64,000 nucleotides of DNA, taken from NCBI RefSeq assembly GCF_003417465.1, contig NZ_QVMV01000027.1, forward strand, positions 124,001-188,000, written 5' to 3'. Below are positions 11,120-19,751 of the stretch, piece after piece. The notes beneath the pieces were generated by a model. The model ran no database searches and was not told the DNA's origin. It saw only the letters and a program-made list of their open reading frames with translations. Position 1 is the first letter of the stretch. Every line of letters begins with the position of its first letter. Position numbers and translations under genes: made by a program. The DNA is from Wenzhouxiangella sp. 15190 (GTDB taxonomy: Bacteria; Pseudomonadota; Gammaproteobacteria; Xanthomonadales; Wenzhouxiangellaceae).

Positions 11120-11228
11120 CTTTCGTGAATAGAAAGAAGAAAATAGAAAATAGAGAAAAGAGCCAAGCGACAGTGGCTGGGGGGCTGTCTTTTTCTATTT
11201 ACTATTCACTATTTACTATTTACGAAAG
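11120..11228. repeat. hairpin element E3, AATAGAAA type
   Basis: Left arm 11120-11160 (CTTTCGTGAATAGAAAG, then repeated GAAAATAG units) pairs with the right arm 11190-11228 (CTATTTACTATTCAC through TTTACGAAAG). The arms have an irregular 7-8 base period; the loop is about 29 bases. It fills the space between two convergent genes. Confidence 0.75.
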
Positions 11229-11279
11229 GGCAGATCACCGCCCCGCCGCGCAAGGCGCCCCCAAGCGCTCAAACCTAAC

Positions 11280-12050
11280 CTAATTCTTCGGCGGCCACGG
11301 AACAAACGGCGACGTCGTGCGCTGGTACTCCCGGTAGGCGTCGCCGCGCGATTTCAGGGACTGTTTCTCGGTGTAGGGAATCCCCGAAACTCGGTACAGG
11401 AACAACAGCATCACCACAGGACCCAACCAGGCCAGCCACTGGTGTGGCGCGCCCATGGCCACCAGCGGGTAGCTGAACCAGTGCAGCCACTCGAAGAAAT
11501 AATTGGGATGGCGGGAATAGCGCCACAGTCCGGCACGGCAGACCTTGCCCTGGTTCGCGGCCTCGGCCTTGAAGGCGGCCAGTTGCCGGTCGGCCAGCGA
11601 TTCCCCGGCCAGACTGACAAACCATATCGCGACCCCGGCGATCACCCAGCCATCCAGGGCGGGGGACGGGTCATTGACCACCACCCAGGCGGGCAGGGCG
11701 AACAGCCAGGCAACGAATGCCTGTACCAGGAAGAAGAAGAAAAAGAACAGATTTGCGCGCTGGCCGAAATGCGCTCGCATCGCCTGGTAGCGCCCGTCTT
11801 CCTCGTCCTGGGCGGCCAGCCGCCGGATCAGGTGAACGGCAAGCCGCTGGGACCAGATGGCGGCCAGCAACACACCCACCAATCGCTTTTCAATTGCGCC
11901 ATCGCCAACCACCGCAAAGGCAATCGCCTGCAGGCCGATCAACAGTGCCCACGCGGCATCCACCCAGTCGGCGCGTTTGGAGCGAATCTGCCACAGCCAG
12001 AGCGCGAGCATGACCGTGCCACAACCCGCGAGAGCGAGCCATAATTCCAT
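11280..12050 (-). CDS. DUF1295 membrane protein (steroid 5-alpha-reductase/ICMT fold)
   Basis: 256 residues with six or seven membrane helices. The C-terminal cofactor-binding signature of the family is present: GLWRYSRHPNYFFEWLHW followed by GIPYTEKQSLKSRGDAYREYQR. DUF1295 proteins are related to steroid 5-alpha-reductases and isoprenylcysteine methyltransferases and are thought to act on lipids in the inner membrane. A run of seven phenylalanines (FFFFFFF) occurs in one helix. No operon partner is visible. Confidence 0.85.
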   Translation of the reverse strand: MELWLALAGCGTVMLALWLWQIRSKRADWVDAAWALLIGLQAIAFAVVGDGAIEKRLVGVLLAAIWSQRLAVHLIRRLAAQDEEDGRYQAMRAHFGQRANLFFFFFFLVQAFVAWLFALPAWVVVNDPSPALDGWVIAGVAIWFVSLAGESLADRQLAAFKAEAANQGKVCRAGLWRYSRHPNYFFEWLHWFSYPLVAMGAPHQWLAWLGPVVMLLFLYRVSGIPYTEKQSLKSRGDAYREYQRTTSPFVPWPPKN

Positions 12051-12113
12051 GTTTCATTAACCCGGCAGCAATGCAGATTGCATTCAGGTTGATAAGATTA
12101 GCAGACAAGCAAA

Positions 12114-12134
12114 CGCCCGCCGTGAAGGCGGGCG
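12114..12134 (-). terminator. intrinsic terminator-like hairpin
   Basis: CGCCCGCC / GGCGGGCG perfect 8-bp stem with a 5-base loop. Read on the minus strand it is followed by TTTGCTTGT, a weak U-rich tract. It lies downstream of the 52-residue minus-strand ORF and so marks its probable 3' end. Confidence 0.55.
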
Positions 12135-12228
12135 TCGGCATCCGACCGATGGTGCTGGCCGGTCAGGCAGGTGCATCGAAGTGCACCGCGGGTTCCCCTT
12201 CCCGAATTCTGGTCGGGTGCCGGCTTTG

Positions 12229-12387
12229 TCAGCCGGCGACAGCGTGCAGGCTCTGTTCCTGCTCCAGCTGCATCAGCCACTCGACAACGACTTCGTCGGC
12301 GAGCAGGTTGTCGAATCCGTTTTCGTCACCGTGGTCGGCCAGTTCCACGTCTTGTTCCTTTTCAGCGGCTCGGATGTTTTCTGCCAT
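12229..12387 (-). CDS. small acidic peptide of unknown function (52 aa)
   Basis: Open frame of 53 codons from ATG at 12387, preceded by AAGGTG. The product starts MAENIRAAEKEQDVEL, is strongly acidic (17 Asp/Glu) and ends in a helical stretch (VVVEWLMQLEQEQSL). No Cys, signal peptide or membrane segment is present. I do not recognise it. Support that it is real comes from its surroundings: palindromic operator-like sites upstream (12401-12424 and 12509-12534), a terminator-like hairpin downstream, and a 536-base gap otherwise without genes. It could also be the body of a small regulatory RNA. Confidence 0.45.
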   Translation of the reverse strand: MAENIRAAEKEQDVELADHGDENGFDNLLADEVVVEWLMQLEQEQSLHAVAG

Positions 12388-12400
12388 GGGTGGCACCTTG

Positions 12401-12534
12401 TGTCAGTTTTTGCGGTCACTGACATACATGCAGGTGCCGTGCCAAACCGCCACAAACCCCATTTTCGGTGTCGGGCAAGTGCTTTTTGGGCAATTTCTAC
12501 CCGATAAGTGACAGTTTTCGTCCACTGCCTGACA
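12401..12534. promoter_or_regulatory. repeated TGTCAGT/ACTGACA operator-like sites
   Basis: A perfect 7-bp inverted repeat, TGTCAGT-10 bases-ACTGACA, spans 12401-12424. A related copy, TGACAGTTTTC with CACTGCCTGACA, spans 12509-12534. Both lie between the minus-strand small ORF and the plus-strand EamA gene, so they could serve a divergent promoter. The cognate regulator is not identifiable. Confidence 0.5.
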
Positions 12535-12586
12535 TCCAGCGTCATTCACGGGCACAATAGTCCGCCGCCGAGCCGCATTTCCTGCC

Positions 12587-13489
12587 ATGCCCGCCCGTCA
12601 TTTCGCCTTTCTGCTGTTCATTTGCCTGCTGTGGGCGGGAAATTTCCTCGCCGCTGCCTGGGCGGTCCGCATTCTCGAGCCGGTAACGTTCACGGTCGTG
12701 CGCTTCGCCCTGGTTCTGGTGTTGCTCATCCCGTTCCTGCGGGTGCCCCAGCGCGACCAGTGGACAACCCTGCTGGCCTGCTGCTGGTGCATGGGGGCCA
12801 TTCACTTCGGCCTGGTGTTTCTGGCGCTCGGACGCTCGGAAGACGTTTCGTCCATTGCCTTGCTGATGCAGATCTACGTGCCCCTTTCCACCCTGATGGC
12901 CGTACTTTTGCTCGGCGAGCGCATCGGCTGGCGCACCACCAGCGGTATTCTGGTCGCCTTCGGCGGGGTACTCGTCATCGGATTGGACCCCCTCGTCCTG
13001 GCGCAACTCGATGTCATGGCACTGGTCCTGTGCTCTGCCCTGTCGCTGGCCACCGGTACCATCCTCATGCGGCGGCTCAAGGGGATCGGGGTATTCAGCT
13101 TCCAGGCATGGAATGCCCTGCTTTCACTTCCGCCCCTGGCATTGCTCGCCGTATGGCTGGAAACCCCGTCGGATGTCGTCCGCCTCACCACGGCAAGGCC
13201 GGACGTCTGGTTCGCGGTCGCCTATTCGGCCATCGCCGCCTCGATCATCGGCCACGGTGGTTTTTACTGGCTGATCCAGCGACACGAGGTCAACCGGATC
13301 ACCCCCTATCTTCTGCTCGTGCCCATTCTCGCCGTCGTGCTCGGCATACTGTTCTGGGGCGACCGGCCCGGGCCGCGCCTGCTCATCGGCGGCGCGCTGG
13401 TGCTTGGCGGCGTACTCTGGATCACCCTGCGTGCACGTTGGCGCCGGCCCCGACCCCGCAGGGTCGAGCCCGCACCGCCGGCAAGCTAG
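12587..13489 (+). CDS. EamA/DMT-family exporter
   Basis: 300 residues with ten membrane helices arranged as two EamA repeats (about 5-135 and 145-285). Characteristic segments include LLWAGNFLAAAWAVR in repeat one and ILAVVLGILFWGDRPGPRLLIGGALVLGGV in repeat two. Members export amino acids or other metabolites across the inner membrane; the substrate is not readable. The gene is divergent from the small peptide gene and shares its regulatory gap. Confidence 0.88.
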   Translation: MPARHFAFLLFICLLWAGNFLAAAWAVRILEPVTFTVVRFALVLVLLIPFLRVPQRDQWTTLLACCWCMGAIHFGLVFLALGRSEDVSSIALLMQIYVPLSTLMAVLLLGERIGWRTTSGILVAFGGVLVIGLDPLVLAQLDVMALVLCSALSLATGTILMRRLKGIGVFSFQAWNALLSLPPLALLAVWLETPSDVVRLTTARPDVWFAVAYSAIAASIIGHGGFYWLIQRHEVNRITPYLLLVPILAVVLGILFWGDRPGPRLLIGGALVLGGVLWITLRARWRRPRPRRVEPAPPAS

Positions 13490-13555
13490 TTGTGATCTCT
13501 CAGTAGGTTGTCCCAAGTTCAGAATGGGTTCAGTGGACAAGCGGATAATGTCGGC

Positions 13556-13972
13556 ATGAATCTCGCGCGCTCCATTTTCGGTTTCGGCCCCTTCCTGCTG
13601 GTGACCGTCCTGGTCGCGCTGCTGGCGGCCACCGACAGCCGGGCGCGTCCGCCCCACGGCCAGCATGCCTGGCCGCCACCGACCGAATACCATCGCCTGG
13701 AGCACCCGCAGCATCGCCTGGCCTACTGGTATGCCAACGAGTCCATGCGCCAAGCCCAGGAAGCACGCGAGATGGTGTGTGGCTTTGCCGGCCAGCGCTG
13801 GACCCTGGACTGGGAAGTCCACTACCGCTGGGCGTTGCGCGCCGCACCGCGACGCGTTTACCAGCGCGTCGAGGAACGTGACCGGCACCTGACCACCTGC
13901 CGAAGCCGCAAGCTGCGCGACTACCAGCGACAGCCCTATCGCCGCGATCCGGACGGCTACGGTCGCGGCTGA
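13556..13972 (+). CDS. hypothetical exported protein
   Basis: About 138 residues with an N-terminal hydrophobic segment (MNLARSIFGFGPFLLVTVLVALLAA) that reads as a signal peptide or anchor, followed by a basic, Arg/Tyr/His-rich region (HRLEHPQHRLAYWYANESMRQ) with two cysteines. No domain recognised. I prefer the ATG at 13556 because it begins the hydrophobic segment; the frame stays open upstream to 13508. Confidence is moderate because the family is unknown. Confidence 0.55.
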   Translation: MNLARSIFGFGPFLLVTVLVALLAATDSRARPPHGQHAWPPPTEYHRLEHPQHRLAYWYANESMRQAQEAREMVCGFAGQRWTLDWEVHYRWALRAAPRRVYQRVEERDRHLTTCRSRKLRDYQRQPYRRDPDGYGRG

Positions 13973-14060
13973 CGCATTTCGTCACCCTTCCCCGGCGCAG
14001 CCGATAACCACCGTCGTACCGCTCGAACCGTCACAGGTATTGGCTTCTTCACACAACCAT

Positions 14061-14080
14061 GTTAGTGTACTAACGCGTTA
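14061..14080. promoter_or_regulatory. overlapping palindromes ahead of yerC-his
   Basis: GTTAGT-GT-ACTAAC (14061-14074) overlaps the perfect palindrome TAACGCGTTA (14071-14080), 16 bases before the regulator start. The first resembles the style of TrpR operators (ACTAGT half-sites). The next gene encodes a TrpR-superfamily protein, so an autoregulatory operator is a natural reading. Confidence 0.5.
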
Positions 14081-14095
14081 TTACATTAGATCGCC

Positions 14096-14410
14096 ATGAA
14101 ACAGCACGAGCCACAACACATGCAGGCCAACCGCGCCGCCCGCTCCAGCCTGGCCGAGGCACTGATGGCCATGCGCACGCCCGCGGAAATGCGCGCCCTT
14201 CTCAAGGACCTGACCACGCCGGCCGAACTGGAAGCACTGGTCGACCGCTGGCGCGTGGTGCGTTATCTCGACCAGGGCAAGCCCTACCGCGAGATCCACG
14301 ACCTGACCGGCGTGAGTGTGACGACGATCGGGCGCGTTGCGCGCTACCTGGAAAATGGCAACGGGGGTTACCGGCTTGCGCTGGAGCGTATCAAACAGGG
14401 CGAATCCTGA
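14096..14410 (+). CDS. TrpR-superfamily regulator (YerC/YecD-like)
   Basis: 104 residues, all helical. The HTH is readable at about 65-85 (YREIHDLTGVSVTTIGRVARYL), preceded by LTTPAELEALVDRWRVVRYLDQGKPY, the YerC/YecD signature. These proteins share the TrpR fold but are not tryptophan repressors. It is the first gene before hisG in the same direction and carries palindromes just upstream, so I infer it controls the his operon and itself. The effector is unknown. Confidence 0.85.
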   Translation: MKQHEPQHMQANRAARSSLAEALMAMRTPAEMRALLKDLTTPAELEALVDRWRVVRYLDQGKPYREIHDLTGVSVTTIGRVARYLENGNGGYRLALERIKQGES

Positions 14411-14427
14411 TGAAAAAGCGTGCCACG

Positions 14428-14562
14428 CAAATTCGAAATCCGAAACACGAAATCCGAAACAAACTCGAAGCACGAAATATGAAAACGAGCGCTGCTGAAG
14501 GTTGTTTCGAATTTTGAATTTTGGATTTCCTTCGAATTTGGTGCTTCGGATTTCGTGCTTTG
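14428..14562. repeat. hairpin element E4, TTCGAAAT family
   Basis: Left arm 14428-14486, repeated ATTCGAAATCCGAAACA-like units; right arm 14501-14562, the imperfect complement (GTTTCGAATTTTG to GGATTTCGTGCTTTG); loop about 14 bases. It lies inside the transcription unit between the regulator and hisG, so the RNA should fold into a stem of some 55-60 bp. Confidence 0.78.
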
Positions 14563-14609
14563 GTCAAAGACGAAACCACCGAAATTGAATCGATAACGAA
14601 GAGTTTCTA

Positions 14610-15500
14610 ATGAACCGCATACAGATCGCCATCCAGAAGTCCGGCCGACTGGCCGACAAGTCGCTCAACCTGCTCGAGCGCTCCGGGCTGCATTTCGCAC
14701 GCAGTAAGGACAAGCTGTTCTGGTACGGCCGCAACCTGCCCGTCGACCTGCTGCTGGTCCGCGATGACGACATTCCGCGCCTGCTGATCGAGGGCGTGTG
14801 CCAACTCGGCATCGTCGGCGAAAACGTGGCAGAGGAAAAACTGCTCGAAGCACGCCAGGGCAGGCCCGGTCTGAAACTCGAGAGTCTGCGGTCACTCGAT
14901 TTCGGCCACTGCCAGCTCAAGCTGGCCGTGCCCGAAGACTCGACGGCGGCTTCCATCGCCGACCTGGCCGGCAAACGCCTGGCCACCAGCTACCCGCAGC
15001 TCACCCGCCGTTTTCTCGAGGACAACGGCGTCGAGGCCGACATCGTGATGCTCAACGGCGCGGTCGAGATCGCACCCAGCCTGGGCACGGCTGACGCCAT
15101 CGTCGACCTGGTCTCCACCGGCACCACGCTCAGGGCAAATCACCTGAAAGCCATCGAGCCGGTCATGACCAGCCAGGCCGCGCTTTACCGCTGCCCGCAG
15201 CGAATCGATGCCGACGGCGAGACCCTGCTGGCCAAGCTGCTGACCCGTATCCAGGGTGTGCAGCAGGCGGCCGAGACCAAGTACGTGATGCTGCACGCCC
15301 CGCGATCGCGCCTGGCCGAGATCTCGTCGATCCTGCCCGGTGCCGAGTCGCCCACCATCCTGCCGCTGGAAGGCCAGGAAGACCGCGTCGCCGTACACGC
15401 GGTATGCACCGAACAGGTGTTCTGGGAGCACCTCGAGGAACTCAAGGACGCCGGCGCCTCGGCCGTGCTGGTGTTACCCGTGGAGAAGATGCTGGCATGA
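14610..15500 (+). CDS. hisG: ATP phosphoribosyltransferase, long form
   Basis: 296 residues, matching the long hexameric HisG form with its own C-terminal histidine-sensing ACT-like domain, so no HisZ partner is needed. First step of histidine synthesis: ATP plus PRPP. Motifs: IAIQKSGRL at the N-terminus, the PRPP loop DAIVDLVSTGTTLRAN (about 168-183) and the C-terminal regulatory region. The stop overlaps the hisD start. The gene follows hairpin element E4 rather than a histidine-rich leader peptide. Confidence 0.97.
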   Translation: MNRIQIAIQKSGRLADKSLNLLERSGLHFARSKDKLFWYGRNLPVDLLLVRDDDIPRLLIEGVCQLGIVGENVAEEKLLEARQGRPGLKLESLRSLDFGHCQLKLAVPEDSTAASIADLAGKRLATSYPQLTRRFLEDNGVEADIVMLNGAVEIAPSLGTADAIVDLVSTGTTLRANHLKAIEPVMTSQAALYRCPQRIDADGETLLAKLLTRIQGVQQAAETKYVMLHAPRSRLAEISSILPGAESPTILPLEGQEDRVAVHAVCTEQVFWEHLEELKDAGASAVLVLPVEKMLA

Positions 15501-16819
15501 GGATTGTCATGACAATCGTCGCCTGGAACACGCTGGAACGAGAAGAGCGCAAGCGCCTGCTCGCTCGCCCGGCCATGGAAACCACCGAGGACTTGCGCAG
15601 CTCCGTTGCCGCGATCATCGATGCGGTTCGGCGCGGCGGTGATGCGGCCGTGGTCGATTACGGCAAGCGTTTCGATGGCCGTGCACCTGAATCGCTCCTG
15701 GCGACGCCCGACGAGCTTGCCATGGCGCAGGACGAACTCGATCCGGCCATCGTGCGCGCCATCGACACCGCCATCGGCACCGTCACGCGCTTCCACGAAG
15801 CCGCCCGGCCGCAAGACCTGATGGTCGAGACCGCGAAGGGCGTGACCTGCGAGGCGCGCTGGCGCGCACTCGACCCGGTCGGTCTGTACGTGCCCGCCGG
15901 TACCGCGCCGCTGCCCTCGACGGCGGTCATGCTGGGCGTGCCCGCGCGACTGGCCGGTTGCCGAAACATTGTTCTGGCCACACCACCGGGCGCGGACGGG
16001 CGCGCCGACGCCGCGGTTCGCCATATCGCCCATCGGCTCGAGATCGATACCGTCCTGGTCGCCGGCGGAGCACAGGCCGTCGCGGCCATGGCCTACGGCA
16101 CGGAATCGGTCCCGAAGGTCGTGCGCGTGTTCGGCCCGGGCAACCGATTCGTGACCGAGGCCAAGCGCCAGGCCGCGCAGGATCCCGCCGGCGCGGCCAT
16201 GGACCTGCCGGCCGGCCCGTCGGAGGTGATGGTGATCGCCGACGAGTCGGCCGAGGCCGACTTCGTCGCCATGGACCTGCTCAGCCAGGCCGAACACGGC
16301 CCGGACTCGCAGGTCTTTCTGGTCACCGATTCCGATGCGCTCGCCCGCGACGTCTTCTCTTCCCTGGAACGTCTCACCGCCGAACTGCCGCGCGCCGAAA
16401 CCGCCGGCCGGGCGCTCGAACACGGCGCGATCATCGTCGTCGATCGGCTCGACGAGGCGGTCGGGGTCGCCAACGATTACGCGCCGGAACACCTGATCAT
16501 CGCCACGGACAATGCACGCGAACTGTGCAACGACATCACCAGCGCCGGTTCGGTCTTCCTCGGCCACTACACGCCCGAGGCCCTGGGCGACTATATCTCC
16601 GGCACCAATCACGTGCTGCCCACCGGCGGCTGGGCGCGCTCGTACGCCGGCCTGGCGCTGACCGACTTCATGCGCCGCATGACCGTGCAGGAAGCCACGC
16701 CCGAGGGCCTGCGCACGCTCGGCCCGGACGGCGCGCGGCTGGCCGCGCACGAGGGCCTCGACGCTCACCGCCTGGCCATCCAGATGCGCCTCGACCGGAT
16801 CGGGGAGTCGCCGAAATGA
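15497..16819 (+). CDS. hisD: histidinol dehydrogenase
   Basis: 440 residues. Catalyses the last two oxidations to histidine with NAD and zinc. Family motifs are clear: [42 protein letters not shown] and QAEHGPDSQ, with catalytic Glu and His in APEHLII and SGTNHVLPT. The ATG at 15497 overlaps the hisG stop; ATG 15509 is an alternative. The overlap with hisC continues the coupled operon. Confidence 0.97.
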   Translation: MRIVMTIVAWNTLEREERKRLLARPAMETTEDLRSSVAAIIDAVRRGGDAAVVDYGKRFDGRAPESLLATPDELAMAQDELDPAIVRAIDTAIGTVTRFHEAARPQDLMVETAKGVTCEARWRALDPVGLYVPAGTAPLPSTAVMLGVPARLAGCRNIVLATPPGADGRADAAVRHIAHRLEIDTVLVAGGAQAVAAMAYGTESVPKVVRVFGPGNRFVTEAKRQAAQDPAGAAMDLPAGPSEVMVIADESAEADFVAMDLLSQAEHGPDSQVFLVTDSDALARDVFSSLERLTAELPRAETAGRALEHGAIIVVDRLDEAVGVANDYAPEHLIIATDNARELCNDITSAGSVFLGHYTPEALGDYISGTNHVLPTGGWARSYAGLALTDFMRRMTVQEATPEGLRTLGPDGARLAAHEGLDAHRLAIQMRLDRIGESPK

Positions 16820-17880
16820 GCGTCGCCGACCTTGCGCGGGAGGAGATCCGGGCCCTGAAGCCGTATGCCTCGGCGCGGGCCCTGGCCGACAGCGCCGGCA
16901 TCCTGCTCAACGCCAACGAAAACCCCTGGCCGCCGGAAGGCGACGCCGGCCTGGCGCTCAACCGCTATCCCGAACCGCAGCCGGCCGCGCTCAGGCACAA
17001 GCTGGCCGAATACTACGGTATCGACGAACAGAACCTGCTGTTGACCCGCGGCAGCGACGAGGGCATCGACCTGCTCAACCGCGTTTTCGTCCGCCCCGGC
17101 GAAGACGGCGTGATCACCTGCCCGCCGTGCTTCGGCATGTATGCGCTATCGGCGCGCATCCAGGGCGCGAGATTGCAGGAAGTCCCGCTGATCGAGACCG
17201 CTGAAGACTTCGAGCTCGATCTCGACGGCCTGTCCGCGGCAGCGCCGGCGAAGCTGCTGTTCCTGTGCTCGCCCAACAACCCCACCGGCAACGGCCTGGC
17301 GGGCGAAACCGTGCTGGCGCTGGCACGCGAGCGGGCCGAGCAGGGGCTGGTCGTCCTCGACGAGGCCTACATCGAATTCTCCGAGCGGCAGTCACTGGCA
17401 AAGCGGATTGCGCAGCAGCCCAACCTGGTCGTGCTGCGCACCTTGTCCAAGGCCTTCGGCCTGGCCGGCTGCCGCCTCGGCGCGCTGATTGCATCAGTTG
17501 AAGTGGTCGAGCTCCTGCGGCGCATCATCCCGCCCTACCCGCTGCCCACACCCGCGGTGGCGGCCGCCGAGACCGTACTCGAACCGGAGGCCGTCGCGTA
17601 CCGGCGTGAACAGCTCGACTTGTTGATGGACGACAAGCGCCGCCTGGTCCAGGCGCTCGAGACACACGCGTCGATCCGGCGCGTGTGGCCCGGCGAGGCC
17701 AATTTCGTGCTCGTTCGCGCCGACGACGGCCCCGGCCTGGTGCGCGACGCCGCAGCCGCCGGCATTCGCCTGCGCGATCAATCAAGCCAGCCGGGGCTTT
17801 CCGACTGCGTGCGCATTACCCTGGGCACGCCCGAGGAAAACACGACTTTTATCGAATTTTTGCAGGCCTGGGACCCATGA
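16816..17880 (+). CDS. hisC: histidinol-phosphate aminotransferase
   Basis: 354 residues, fold-type I PLP enzyme. The PLP lysine is in LRTLSKAFGLAGCRLG; LNANENPWPP at the N-terminus and SPNNPTGNG (about 155) are typical of HisC. Converts imidazole acetol phosphate to histidinol phosphate using glutamate. Starts at ATG 16816 over the hisD stop and ends over the hisB start. Confidence 0.96.
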   Translation: MSVADLAREEIRALKPYASARALADSAGILLNANENPWPPEGDAGLALNRYPEPQPAALRHKLAEYYGIDEQNLLLTRGSDEGIDLLNRVFVRPGEDGVITCPPCFGMYALSARIQGARLQEVPLIETAEDFELDLDGLSAAAPAKLLFLCSPNNPTGNGLAGETVLALARERAEQGLVVLDEAYIEFSERQSLAKRIAQQPNLVVLRTLSKAFGLAGCRLGALIASVEVVELLRRIIPPYPLPTPAVAAAETVLEPEAVAYRREQLDLLMDDKRRLVQALETHASIRRVWPGEANFVLVRADDGPGLVRDAAAAGIRLRDQSSQPGLSDCVRITLGTPEENTTFIEFLQAWDP

Positions 17881-18938
17881 AGAAGATTCTTTTCATCGAC
17901 CGCGACGGCTGCCTGATCGCCGAGCCCGAAGACGAGCAGGTCGATTCCCTCGACAAGTTCCGCCTGATGCCGGGCGTGATTCCGGCGCTGCTGAAGCTCA
18001 GGGACGCCGGTTTCCGTTTTGTCATGGTCAGCAACCAGGACGGCCTGGGCACCGAGGCCTTTCCCGAAGCCGACTTTCGCGGCCCGCAGGAGTTGCTGCT
18101 GCAGATCCTGGAAAGCCAGGGCATCGCCTTCGACGCCATACACATCGATCCGACCCTGTCCGAGGACAACGCACCGACCCGCAAGCCGGGTGTCGGCATG
18201 CTGCTCGACTACCTGCGCGACCCCGAGCTCGACCGGAAACAATCGGCCGTCATCGGCGACCGGGAAACCGACCTGGAACTGGCCGACAACATGGGCCTGC
18301 GCGGTTTTCGCATCGGTACCGACGGCCTGGACTGGCCGGGCGTCGCCCGCGCCCTGCTCCAAACCGCGCGCGTCGGCGAGGTGCGGCGGAAAACACGGGA
18401 AACCGATATCTCCGTTCGCGTGGATCTGGACGCGACGGGGCCGACCTCGATCGGGACCGGTATCGGCTTCTTCGACCACATGCTCGAGCAGGTTGCCGCC
18501 CACGGCGGCTTCGCGCTGTCACTGCAATGCAAGGGGGATCTCGAAGTCGACGAACACCACACCGTCGAGGACTGCGCCCTGGCCCTGGGTGCCGCGCTCG
18601 ACAAGGCGCTCGGCGATCGCAGCGGCATCGGCCGCTACGGCTTCCTGCTGCCGATGGACGAATCGCTGGCACAGGTCGCCGTCGACCTGTCCGGCCGCCC
18701 CGCCATCGTCTTCGACGCCGATTTCCCGCGCGAGTCGGTCGGCGGCCTGCACACCGAGATGGTCGAACATTTCTTCGCCTCCCTGGCCCAGGCCTTGCGC
18801 TGTGCCATTCACGTCAAGGTCGAGGGCGAAAACACCCACCATATGGTCGAGGCCTGTTTCAAGGGAGTGGGGAGAGCCTTGCGGCCGGCTCTGGCGAGAA
18901 CCGGGTCCGGAATGCCTTCGACGAAGGGAATGCTTTGA
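17877..18938 (+). CDS. hisB: bifunctional histidinol-phosphatase / IGP dehydratase
   Basis: 353 residues joining two enzymes. The N-terminal HAD phosphatase (1-165) starts MKKILFIDRDGCL with the nucleophile DxD and ends with GDRETDLELADNMG. The C-terminal IGP dehydratase (170-353) carries the metal-binding DHMLEQ and DEHHTVEDCALALG motifs and NTHHMVEACFK. This fusion is typical of Gammaproteobacteria. It is the last gene of the tightly overlapped block hisGDCB; a 220-base gap with hairpin element E5 follows. Confidence 0.96.
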   Translation: MKKILFIDRDGCLIAEPEDEQVDSLDKFRLMPGVIPALLKLRDAGFRFVMVSNQDGLGTEAFPEADFRGPQELLLQILESQGIAFDAIHIDPTLSEDNAPTRKPGVGMLLDYLRDPELDRKQSAVIGDRETDLELADNMGLRGFRIGTDGLDWPGVARALLQTARVGEVRRKTRETDISVRVDLDATGPTSIGTGIGFFDHMLEQVAAHGGFALSLQCKGDLEVDEHHTVEDCALALGAALDKALGDRSGIGRYGFLLPMDESLAQVAVDLSGRPAIVFDADFPRESVGGLHTEMVEHFFASLAQALRCAIHVKVEGENTHHMVEACFKGVGRALRPALARTGSGMPSTKGML

Positions 18939-18945
18939 TGAAAGC

Positions 18946-19117
18946 AAATTCGAAACTCGAAGCACCAAAAAGGAAAATCAAATTCGAAATTCGAATATCG
19001 AAATCCGAAACAAACACGAAGCACGAAATTCGAAACGGCGGGTGTCCCGCCCGCCGCGTTTCGTGTTTGGGTTTTCGAACTTGTTTCGGATTTGGTGCTT
19101 CGAATTTCGAATTTCCG
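18946..19117. repeat. hairpin element E5, TTCGAAAT family
   Basis: Left arm 18946-19036 with repeated AATTCGAAAT units; right arm 19058-19117 is its imperfect complement. The tip is a GC-rich hairpin GGCGGG-TGT-CCCGCC (19037-19051). It separates hisB from hisH within the operon. Same family as the element before hisG. Confidence 0.8.
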
Positions 19118-19158
19118 AGCCGTCTCGAAGGCAACCACGTTCAGGGACCATCCACATC

Positions 19159-19746
19159 ATGACCGTAGCCATCATCAACTCCGGTGGCGCAAACCTCGGC
19201 TCGGTCCAACACGCCTTGAACCGCCTCGGTGTCGAATCGGTGCTCACGCGCGATGCGGATACCATCCGCTCGGCCGAGCGGGTGATCCTGCCCGGCGTGG
19301 GCGCGGCGGCCTGGTCGATGAATGCCCTGCGCGAGGCCGAACTGGTCGAGGTGATCCGCGCGCTCACCCAGCCGGTGCTGGGCATCTGCCTGGGCCTGCA
19401 GTTGATGTTCGACTCGTCCGAGGAGGGCGATGTGGACTGCCTCGGCCTGATTCCCGGGCGCGTACGGAAGCTCGAGGTCGATGACAGCCTGAGACTGCCG
19501 CACATGGGCTGGAATCAGGTCGAGTGGGTGGCCGACGACCCGCTGGCCGCAGGCCTCGACGGCAGCGAGTGGTATTACTTCGTGCACGGCTATGCCGCGC
19601 CGGTCGATCATGCCGTTGCGGTCAGCGAACACGGCCAGCGCTTCGCGGCGGTGGTGCGCCACAAGAACTTCGCCGCCTGCCAGTTCCATCCGGAGAAGTC
19701 CGCAAGCGCCGGCGCGCGTATCCTGCAGAACTTCCTTGAAATCTAA
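19159..19746 (+). CDS. hisH: IGP synthase glutaminase subunit
   Basis: 195 residues, class I glutamine amidotransferase. The catalytic Cys is in LGICLGLQLMF and the His/Glu pair in CQFHPEKS; the N-terminus VAIINSGGANLGS is diagnostic. It delivers ammonia to HisF. It stands isolated between two hairpin elements, unlike the overlapping genes upstream. Confidence 0.96.
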   Translation: MTVAIINSGGANLGSVQHALNRLGVESVLTRDADTIRSAERVILPGVGAAAWSMNALREAELVEVIRALTQPVLGICLGLQLMFDSSEEGDVDCLGLIPGRVRKLEVDDSLRLPHMGWNQVEWVADDPLAAGLDGSEWYYFVHGYAAPVDHAVAVSEHGQRFAAVVRHKNFAACQFHPEKSASAGARILQNFLEI

Positions 19747-19751
19747 AAAAG

